A stretch of DNA of 64,000 nt from Arthrobacter sp. zg-Y820. Lineage in GTDB: Bacteria; Actinomycetota; Actinomycetes; Actinomycetales; Micrococcaceae. Where the stretch lies: contig NZ_CP126247.1 in assembly GCF_030142155.1 (NCBI RefSeq), forward strand, positions 806,001 through 870,000. The letters run 5' to 3'. The translations under genes were made by a program, and so were the position numbers. The notes below the pieces were generated by a model. That model was not told where the DNA came from. It made no database searches and was given only the letters and a program-made list of their open reading frames with translations. Shown piece by piece: positions 17,684 to 24,086 of the stretch (the first letter of the stretch is position 1; every line of letters starts with the position of its first letter).

Positions 17684-18867
17684 ACAATGCGATGACGAGC
17701 AATGCGATGACGAACGATGCGAAAACGAGCAATGCGATGACGAACGAAGCTATGACGAGCGTAAAGAGTGCGGCAGTGAACACCGTGACCACGGAGATCG
17801 CGACCACGGAGACCGTGACGGCGAACGCCGCGCCGGCGGCCACCCCGCTGCAGGTGCGGGTGGTTGAGGTGATCCGCGAAACAGCTGACGCGCACACACT
17901 GGTGCTGGAGCCTGCGGGCGGCAGCGGGGAAACCATCAGCTACAAGCCCGGACAGTTCCTGACGGTTCGGATACCGAGTGAGCGGCCGTCCGGCGCCGCC
18001 CGCTGCTACTCCCTGTGCAGCTCGCCGCTGCAGGACGAAAAGCTGAAAATCACCGTCAAGCGAACCCGGGAGGGCTACGGTTCCAACTGGCTCTGCGACA
18101 ACGTGGTGGAAGGACACATGCTGGACATCCTGCGTCCCGCCGGTACCTTCACTCCGCACTCGCTGACCACTGACTTCCTCCTCTTTGCCGGCGGCAGCGG
18201 GGTGACCCCGGTGATGTCCATCATCAAGTCAGCCCTGGCCGGGGGAACCGGGCTCATCACCCTGATCTACGCCAACCAGGATGAATCGTCGGTGATCTTC
18301 CGCGAGGAGCTCATCGCGTTGACCAAAGCGCATCCGGGCCGGCTCAACGTAATTCACTGGCTGGGAACCGTTCAGGGCCTGCCCGACACAGCGTCCATCG
18401 GTGCCCTGGCTGCTCCGTACACCGACCGGGAAGTATTCATCTGCGGCCCGGGACCGTTCATGGACTGCGTCGCGTTATCCCTGAACACGCTGGGCATGCC
18501 GCCGGAGCGGATCCACATCGAACGCTTTACGTCCCTGGGGACTGATCCCTTTGCCCCCGTGGCCGTCGTCGTCGACGACACAACGGGGGAGAACGCGGTT
18601 GTGGAGGTGCAGCTGGACGGCCAGAGCAGCTCCGTGGCCTGGCCCGGCGGAAACCGTCTCTTGGACGTCCTGCTCAACGCCGGCCTCGACGCACCGTTCT
18701 CCTGCAGGGAGGGCGCCTGCAGCGCCTGCGTCTGCAGAGTCCTCGAAGGCGAGGTGCGGATGGAAAAGAACGAGGTTCTGGATGACACGGACCTCCGCGA
18801 GGGCTACACGCTGGCATGCCAGGCGGTCCCCGTCAGCGCGAAGGTCAGGGTTACGTACGACGAGTAG
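17680..18867 (+). CDS. kshB: 3-ketosteroid 9alpha-hydroxylase reductase with repetitive N-terminus
   Basis: 395-aa oxidoreductase. FAD domain with RCYSLCSSPL, NAD domain with FLLFAGGSGVTPVMSIIKSAL, and a C-terminal plant-type 2Fe-2S domain with CREGACSACVC and a distal Cys. It passes electrons from NADH to KshA. GTG start within the hsaD stop, with GAAGAGG 7 nt upstream. The first ~30 residues are five pentapeptide units of type [NDE]A[MK]T[SN] encoded by 15-bp repeats, then a Thr/Ala-rich spacer; this extension is absent from ordinary KshB. Confidence 0.9.
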   Translation: MNNAMTSNAMTNDAKTSNAMTNEAMTSVKSAAVNTVTTEIATTETVTANAAPAATPLQVRVVEVIRETADAHTLVLEPAGGSGETISYKPGQFLTVRIPSERPSGAARCYSLCSSPLQDEKLKITVKRTREGYGSNWLCDNVVEGHMLDILRPAGTFTPHSLTTDFLLFAGGSGVTPVMSIIKSALAGGTGLITLIYANQDESSVIFREELIALTKAHPGRLNVIHWLGTVQGLPDTASIGALAAPYTDREVFICGPGPFMDCVALSLNTLGMPPERIHIERFTSLGTDPFAPVAVVVDDTTGENAVVEVQLDGQSSSVAWPGGNRLLDVLLNAGLDAPFSCREGACSACVCRVLEGEVRMEKNEVLDDTDLREGYTLACQAVPVSAKVRVTYDE

Positions 18868-18890
18868 GGCCCCGAAGCCTGAACACACAC

Positions 18891-18932
18891 GAAGAAGGAG
18901 GAGAGCCGGAAATCCGGCCCTCCTCCTTCTTC
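18891..18932. terminator. Bidirectional hairpin between kshB and the kshA operon
   Basis: Arms at 18891-18910 and 18913-18932 pair over about 20 bp with one mismatch around a 2-nt loop (core GAAGAAGGAGGA/TCCTCCTTCTTC). It lies between converging transcription units and reads as a terminator in both directions, with short T-rich flanks. Confidence 0.85.
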
Positions 18933-18969
18933 GTTGTATTGCCTTCTTGGAGCTGCGTGCTTCCGGGAA

Positions 18970-19251
18970 CTACTGATCGAGCTCGTCCCGATAGACGACT
19001 TCGATCCTGCCTTCCACCGAGGCCTGGCGGATGCTGGCCGCCAGCGTCTCGCAGCCGGCGAACTGTTCGGCGGGATTGTCCCCGCGGCAGGAGAGCGGTC
19101 GTTCCCTGCAGGCACTCTGGGCTGCCGCGTTCCACTGGATGCTGGTCTGCTGCCAATCCGACTTGCGGACCAGCACGGTGGCGGCACATTCACCGCAGCC
19201 CAGCGGCTGCATCGGGGTGTCTATGAGCCTGACATCGGAGGGTGCTGCCAT
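18970..19251 (-). CDS. Small cysteine-rich protein coupled to KshA
   Basis: 93 aa with five cysteines at residues 19, 22, 48, 55 and 67 (LGCGECAATVL, a CX2C pair). No match to a named family was recognised; it does not show the four-Cys spacing of a plant-type ferredoxin or rubredoxin. The start codon uses the last base of the kshA stop (TGATG), so it is made with KshA and may help cluster insertion, electron transfer or oxygenase stability. Function unknown. Confidence 0.7.
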   Translation of the reverse strand: MAAPSDVRLIDTPMQPLGCGECAATVLVRKSDWQQTSIQWNAAAQSACRERPLSCRGDNPAEQFAGCETLAASIRQASVEGRIEVVYRDELDQ

Positions 19252-20408
19252 CAGATCAGCTGTCCCGCTGCAGCCTTGCGCAGCGCCAGGTTCTGCGCCA
19301 CTTCCTTCTGCCAGCTTTCATTGGGCCTGCTGGTGTCCAGCTCGTGCTCAAAGCGGTCAGTCATCTCCGGCGTGACATCGGCAACGTCAACGAAGAACTG
19401 CTCGTACCAGCGGCGCAGCTGGTAGACGGCGCCGTCCTCCTCGCACAGGAGCGGGTTGTCGATCTGGGCCTTGTTCTGCCAGATCTCCACATCCTGGTTG
19501 AAGCCGTGCAGGATGTGCTTCGCCTGGGTGGCCGCGATCTCGTCGGGGTCGCCCACCAGTTCCGGCCTCTTCTCCACGATGATGCCGGACATCAGCACAA
19601 AGGAGTTCTCATCAATGGGGTAGTGCGCATTGAGAAGGACGGTTTTCATGTCGAAGTTCTCATAGACGTACGTCAGGTCATCGATCATGAAGGAAGGGCC
19701 GTAGTAGGACGCCACTGAACTGGTCTTCACCATCTTCGGGGCGGCGGGATCGGGGTTCGGCGGGGCAAGATCCTCACGCCTCTTCCCGTCGAAATACTGC
19801 GTGGCAATGTGGCCCTCGAAAACGTTCTTGAAATACGTCGGGAAGTTTCCGTGGATGTAGAAGAAGTGAGCCATGTCGACAACGTTGTCCATGACTTCAC
19901 GGGTGCTGGTGTTGACCACAAGTTCGTTCCAGACCCATTTGGTCCAGCCATCATCCTGCGCGCCCTGGATCCGGGGGATGACGACGTCGGCCGGCGGCGG
20001 GTTTCCTTCCGGGTCGTTCCAGATGAACAACAGCCCGTCCTGTTCGAGCGTCGGCCAGGTGCTGGTCCGGGCGCGCAGCGGAACGCGGCGGCTGTACGGA
20101 ATGGCCTTGCAGCGGCCGTCGCCGCCCCAGCGCCAGTCGTGGAACGGGCAGGCAATCTCGTTGCCCTTGACCGTGCCCTTTGACAGGTCCCCGCCCAAGT
20201 GGCGGCAATTGGCGTCGAGGACGTTGACCTTGCCGTCTTCTCCGCTGAAGATCACGAGCTTCTGGCCAAACGCGTTAATGGTGTGCGGAGTGCCGTCCTT
20301 GAACTTCTCCACCAGGCCCAGACAGTGCCAACCGCGGGCGAACCGCGTGCGTACTTCGCCGGTTTCGATCTGTCTGATTTGGTCCTGGTCTGACTCAACA
20401 ATGCTCAT
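19251..20408 (-). CDS. kshA: 3-ketosteroid 9alpha-hydroxylase, Rieske oxygenase
   Basis: 385-aa Rieske non-haem iron oxygenase. Cluster ligands are in CRHLGGDLSKG and CPFHDWRW (CXH-X16-CX2H pattern). Mononuclear iron ligands are in EVMDNVVDMAHFFYIHGNFPTYFKNVFEG, a stretch highly typical of KshA. It 9alpha-hydroxylates AD/ADD-type 3-ketosteroids; with KstD this triggers ring-B opening. It is divergent from kstD and followed by the coupled cysteine-rich gene. Confidence 0.93.
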   Translation of the reverse strand: MSIVESDQDQIRQIETGEVRTRFARGWHCLGLVEKFKDGTPHTINAFGQKLVIFSGEDGKVNVLDANCRHLGGDLSKGTVKGNEIACPFHDWRWGGDGRCKAIPYSRRVPLRARTSTWPTLEQDGLLFIWNDPEGNPPPADVVIPRIQGAQDDGWTKWVWNELVVNTSTREVMDNVVDMAHFFYIHGNFPTYFKNVFEGHIATQYFDGKRREDLAPPNPDPAAPKMVKTSSVASYYGPSFMIDDLTYVYENFDMKTVLLNAHYPIDENSFVLMSGIIVEKRPELVGDPDEIAATQAKHILHGFNQDVEIWQNKAQIDNPLLCEEDGAVYQLRRWYEQFFVDVADVTPEMTDRFEHELDTSRPNESWQKEVAQNLALRKAAAGQLI

Positions 20409-20457
20409 GCGGAATTCGTCCCTTCGGATATTCGGAGTCGAACGTCTCGAAACTTGA

Positions 20458-20510
20458 ATCTACGCACACGCGAACGGGCGCAGGACGGCCAGTCCCGATG
20501 TGTGGGACAG
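20458..20510 (-). promoter_or_regulatory. kshA promoter and palindromic operator (shared kshA/kstD intergenic)
   Basis: Minus-strand -10 box TAGATT at 20463-20458, identical to that of hsaA. Palindrome TCCC (20493-20496), 7-bp spacer, GGGA (20504-20507), centred at 20500 and 39.5 bp from the -10 centre. On the plus strand GAATCT near 20537 sits symmetrically and could be part of the kstD promoter. Confidence 0.6.
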
Positions 20511-20613
20511 GGGGAGCACTTGTTTTTTCCGGCTGAGAATCTGGAGGGCAGGCCTGCCTGCGGAAGCTTGCATGGAGGCCTGCGTTCCACCGGCGACGAC
20601 GAAAAGGGAAACC

Positions 20614-22179
20614 ATGGCAAGCGGCCAGACAGCTAGGCAGGATTGGGACGGCGAATTCGACGTCGTTGTGGTGGGTTCCGGGGCAGGTGCCATGGCTGGA
20701 GCGTTCAGTGCGGCCTCCCGCGGGCTGAAAACGGTGGTGGTGGAGAAAACCAACCTCCTGGGCGGAGCCTCGAGCTACGCCGGGGCCTCCTGCTGGCTTC
20801 CGGGCACCCAGGTGCAGGAGAGGGCCGGAGTCGAGGATTCAACCGAGGCGGCGGCCGCCTATTTGGAGTCCCTGCTGGGCACGGAACAGGCCGAGCGCCG
20901 GGAGGCCTTTCTGGCCACCGCGCCGGAACTGGTCAAGGCGCTTGAACACGATCCGGCGCTCGAATTCCGCTGGACCGCCTTCCCCGACTATTTTGCGGGT
21001 CCGGGAAGGATGGATCTGGGACGCTCCATGATGCCCGTGGCTCTTCCGCGGGAGGAAATCGGCGAGCTGGCCGACTTGGTGCGCCCGCCCATCGACCGTG
21101 ACAACCGCGGGGAACAGCATCCGGACGGTCCGCTCACCGCGGGCCAGGCCCTGATCGGACGCCTGCTGCTGGCCTTCACGAACACCGGCAACGGCGTGGT
21201 CCGCACCGGAACGGCGATGACGGATCTCATCGTCGAGGACGGAAAGGTCCTGGGAGTGGCGGTGGACACCGCCGACGGCCCGCAGCGCCTGCGCGCCGCA
21301 TCGGGAGTGCTCCTTGGCGCCGGGGGCTTTGAGGGCAACGAACAGATGCGCCGGGAGAACGGAACCCCCGGATCTGCCAGCTGGAGCATGTCTCCGCGCA
21401 GCGCCAACACAGGGACGGCCATCCGGGCCGCACAGGAGGCCGGAGCCGCCGTCGACCTGATGGATGAGGCGTGGTGGTGCCCCGGAACGGAGCAGCCCTC
21501 AGGAAAAGCCGCGTTCACCCTCGGCTTCCGCGGCGGTCTCATGGTGGACGGTAACGGAAAACGCTACGCCAACGAGTCCCTGCCGTACGACCAGATGGGC
21601 CGCGAAATGGCCGCCGCCGCGGCGGACCGCATTCCCTCCTGGTTCATCTTCGATTCCCGCTTCGGCGGCCAGCTGCCCGCCATCATGCGGCCCGACAACA
21701 CGCCGCCCGCCGAGCACCTTGCCGCCGGAACCTGGATCCAGGCCGAGTCGCTGGGTGAACTTGCCGAACGCACCGGCCTTCCCGCCGGCGCACTCGCGGA
21801 GTCCGTGCAGCGGTTCAACGGATTCGCCGCCGCCGGTGTCGATGAGGACTTCCACCGAGGTGAGGACCCCTACGACCTCTTCTTCGCGGATCCCTCGCAT
21901 GGACCCAACCCTGCCCTCGTGGCACTGGATCAGCCGCCGTACTTCGCCGCGCGGATGGTGCTCAGCGATCTGGGCACCAAGGGCGGCCTGCGCACGGACA
22001 AGGATGCCCGCGTGCTCACCGGCAGCGGAGAACCGATTCCGGGGCTCTACGCGGTGGGCAACTCGAGTGCCTCCTTCTCCGGCCGGTTCTACCCGGGTCC
22101 CGGCATCCCGCTCGGCACAGCAATGGTCTTCGCCTACCGCGCGGTACAGGCCATGGCCGGGCCGGCGGCGGAGCGGTAG
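20614..22179 (+). CDS. kstD: 3-ketosteroid delta1-dehydrogenase
   Basis: 521-aa FAD enzyme of the KstD/succinate-dehydrogenase-like flavoprotein family. The dinucleotide motif is DVVVVGSGAGAMAGAFSAASRG; a second FAD contact is VLLGAGGFEGNEQMR; the C-terminal FYPGPGIPLGTAMVFAYRA carries the active-site Tyr/Gly region of the family. It desaturates C1-C2 of ring A. The ATG at 20614 is preceded by AAAGGGA; the 38 codons upstream are rejected. Substrate assignment rests partly on divergence from kshA. Confidence 0.88.
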   Translation: MASGQTARQDWDGEFDVVVVGSGAGAMAGAFSAASRGLKTVVVEKTNLLGGASSYAGASCWLPGTQVQERAGVEDSTEAAAAYLESLLGTEQAERREAFLATAPELVKALEHDPALEFRWTAFPDYFAGPGRMDLGRSMMPVALPREEIGELADLVRPPIDRDNRGEQHPDGPLTAGQALIGRLLLAFTNTGNGVVRTGTAMTDLIVEDGKVLGVAVDTADGPQRLRAASGVLLGAGGFEGNEQMRRENGTPGSASWSMSPRSANTGTAIRAAQEAGAAVDLMDEAWWCPGTEQPSGKAAFTLGFRGGLMVDGNGKRYANESLPYDQMGREMAAAAADRIPSWFIFDSRFGGQLPAIMRPDNTPPAEHLAAGTWIQAESLGELAERTGLPAGALAESVQRFNGFAAAGVDEDFHRGEDPYDLFFADPSHGPNPALVALDQPPYFAARMVLSDLGTKGGLRTDKDARVLTGSGEPIPGLYAVGNSSASFSGRFYPGPGIPLGTAMVFAYRAVQAMAGPAAER

Positions 22180-22183
22180 CGCA

Positions 22184-22238
22184 ACGACGACGGCGGTAGC
22201 CGGCGCTTGGCCGCCGCTGCCGCTGCCGCCGTCGTCGT
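22184..22238. terminator. ACGACGACGGCGG-type hairpin after kstD
   Basis: Perfect 13-bp inverted arms at 22184-22196 and 22226-22238, separated by 29 bp that can pair further (GCGG/CCGC). There is no T-tract. The same arm sequence forms the hairpin after the catalase gene, suggesting a reused terminator or REP-like element. Confidence 0.6.
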
Positions 22239-22433
22239 GGTCGTCGAACCGGCCCCTGGGCTGCTCCCGGGCCTGTTGCCGCCACCGCTCCACGGCTAGC
22301 ATTTTCCCTACGGCCAGCGGCCGTCTCCGGCGCCCTCCTCCGCAATGCCAGCCCCGCCCTCCCGGTGTTATTGACGCCGCTGACTGTCCGGAACCGCCCT
22401 CCGGTCCCGGCCATGCATCGTGAGGAGAACATC

Positions 22434-22982
22434 GTGTGGTGGCACAATCTGGGAATCACGCCGTTGGAAGGACTGTGGGTCGTCCTGTCGGCATTTGGCA
22501 TCTATGCGGCATTTTTCGTCCTCATCCGCTTGGCCGGACAGCGCGCACTGGCCAGCTGGTCAACGATGGACAAGGCCATCGTCATTGCCTTCGGATCGGT
22601 GCTGGGGCGCGTCGTGCTGGGGTACACCCCCACGCTGGCCGCCGGCGTCATTGCGCTGGCGACCATGTTTGCGCTGTTCCGGCTCGAGGCCCTCCTGCGG
22701 CGGACCAGGCGCGGCGCCTACCTTTCGAGCACACCGATTCTGCTGATGGCCGGAGACCAGGTCGTGGCGTCCGGCCTCCGTGCGGCCCGAATCGTGGAGG
22801 ACGAGGTTTACTTCAAACTGCGCCAGGCGGGCATCAGGAACTTCTCCGAAGTCGGTCTGGTCATTCTGGAACCCACGGGAGACGTCAGCGTTCTGCGCCG
22901 CGGGGAACTCATCGACCCCGTGCTCCTGAGCCGAATCACGGACAAGGGCAGCATCCCGGCCCACCTGTTGCTGCCCGGATAA
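22434..22982 (+). CDS. DUF421 membrane protein (YetF/YcaP type)
   Basis: 182 aa with two to three N-terminal membrane helices (PLEGLWVVLSAFGIYAAFFVLIRLAGQRALASW, AAGVIALATMFALFRLEALL) and a cytosolic alpha/beta domain (LLMAGDQVVASGLRAARIVEDEVYFKLRQAGI, VGLVILEPTGDVSVLRRG), as in the DUF421 family. GAGGAGA lies just before the GTG at 22434; an ATG at 22413 is possible. Role unknown; it stands alone. Confidence 0.85.
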   Translation: MWWHNLGITPLEGLWVVLSAFGIYAAFFVLIRLAGQRALASWSTMDKAIVIAFGSVLGRVVLGYTPTLAAGVIALATMFALFRLEALLRRTRRGAYLSSTPILLMAGDQVVASGLRAARIVEDEVYFKLRQAGIRNFSEVGLVILEPTGDVSVLRRGELIDPVLLSRITDKGSIPAHLLLPG

Positions 22983-23066
22983 GCGGACTCCCGGCGGGGT
23001 CTCCGGCCCGCTGAAGGCCGTCCGGGGCAGGGCTGGAAATGACCGGCGCGGAGGCCGGTTACCCCT

Positions 23067-23236
23067 TTGGGCAAATGTGGTGTAGAGTCATACTCAGTTG
23101 TTGGTTGTTGCGCATTTTGTATTTCAAGTGGCGAAACCCAAACGGGCTAGCCGCTTTTCTGTAAAAGCGGTAAGGAACACCGCGACTGAAGCTCCCCGAA
23201 AGTCGGGAATCGCTTCAATCCAGAAGGAATATTAAA
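23067..23236 (+). promoter_or_regulatory. Promoter and structured 5' leader of cold-shock gene 1
   Basis: Candidate -35 TTGGGC (23067-23072), 16-bp spacer, -10 CATACT (23089-23094). The predicted leader is about 140 nt. It contains GGCGAAACCCAAA followed by GCCGCTTTT, then a hairpin with outer stem TGAAGC/GCTTCA around TCCCCGAAAGTCGGGA, and AGAAGGA before the ATG. The order of elements is conserved in the leader of the second cold-shock gene. Confidence 0.65.
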
Positions 23237-23440
23237 ATGGCTACAGGTACAGTAAAATGGTTCAACTCCGAAAAGGGCTTCGGCTTCATCGAGCCGGATG
23301 ACGGAAGCGCCGACGTGTTCGCTCACTACTCCGCTATCAACTCCAATGGTTACAAGTCCCTGGACGAGAACCAGAAGGTTTCCTTTGATACCGAGCAGGG
23401 CCCCAAGGGTCCCCAGGCTACGAACATCCAGGCGCTCTAA
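23237..23440 (+). CDS. cspA: Cold-shock protein, CspA family (copy 1)
   Basis: 67-aa OB-fold nucleic-acid-binding protein. RNP1 is [10 protein letters not shown] and RNP2 is DVFAHYSAI; it opens [17 protein letters not shown]. It acts as an RNA chaperone. It differs from the copy at 26194 at only a few residues ([10 protein letters not shown] versus [17 protein letters not shown] versus AVNIQAL). Long leader upstream and a perfect hairpin terminator downstream give a self-contained unit. Confidence 0.96.
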   Translation: MATGTVKWFNSEKGFGFIEPDDGSADVFAHYSAINSNGYKSLDENQKVSFDTEQGPKGPQATNIQAL

Positions 23441-23479
23441 TCTAGAGACTTTGGTTCAGTACTTGTACTGATCTGCCTT

Positions 23480-23514
23480 ACAAAAGCAGGACGGGTTTCC
23501 CGTCCTGCTTTTGT
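23480..23514 (+). terminator. Intrinsic terminator of cold-shock gene 1
   Basis: Perfect 16-bp stem with a 3-nt loop, 40 bp after the stop; the stem core AAGCAGGACGGG/CCCGTCCTGCTT is the same as in the terminator of the second cold-shock gene. The right arm ends in TTTTGTG. Confidence 0.93.
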
Positions 23515-24086
23515 GTTTAACTGCAGTCGTCCGATGGCCCGGCCTGCCTGATGGCCCGCCTGCCTGATGGCCCGGCCCGCCTGATAATCGAGTAGTGCCG
23601 TTGGACCCGTCAGCCTGGGCAACGCGACCCCGAAATTCGTTCGGTTTGGCCTGAATCGACGGTTTTGGGAAATCCCTGCCACTGCGGACCTGCAGGAATT
23701 TCCCAAAACGGCTACGGAATCCCGAAATGGCAGCCGAATCCGGAAACGGCGGGAGAAACAGGCTGGTCCAGATCCGGTCAACCCAAGCCAGGACCGCCCG
23801 GTAGCGGTAATTCGGCCAGTTGTTCCGCCGCGACCCCTGCGCGCCGCACTGGTTCCCACTGTTTGACCACTCCTGGGGCTGGTGGGGTCACGAGAGTGCA
23901 CATCTGCCACAAAGGGTGGGAACCCGTGTGCCAGCAGGCCCAAAAGCACCCGGAATGACCCAGGAACCGCCAGAACCCCTCCCGGCAGGGGGGGAGCACG
24001 GAGGTGCCCCGCCCCCGGCCGGGTTCCCTAGGGGTCAGCCCCGTGCCCCGGCACGTTCCACGGGGACCAGCCGCGTCCCCCGAGGA
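23515..24086. other. Gene-free region with tandem and inverted repeats
   Basis: No credible gene in 572 bp. It holds three tandem units of about 17 bp (GATGGCCCGGCCTGCCT type) at 23533-23582. An 18-bp inverted repeat has arms at 23662-23679 and 23692-23709 (one mismatch, core TTTTGGGAAAT/ATTTCCCAAAA). A 9-bp inverted pair is at 23851-23859 and 23916-23924, and a degenerate GAGAGTGCACATCTGCC copy of the dispersed repeat sits near 23892. A weak CCCCGTG/CACGGGG hairpin at 24039-24065 may end the glutaminase transcript. Confidence 0.65.

Noticed and set aside
20500..20613. 38-codon N-terminal extension of KstD
   Set aside because: It overlaps the shared operator and probable promoter, lacks conservation, and a better ATG with AAAGGGA lies at 20614.
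23437..23949. Long open frame on the minus strand in the csp-glsA gap
   Set aside because: It has no recognisable domain, its codons run through a terminator hairpin and tandem repeats, and it has no ribosome site; high-GC DNA yields such frames by chance.
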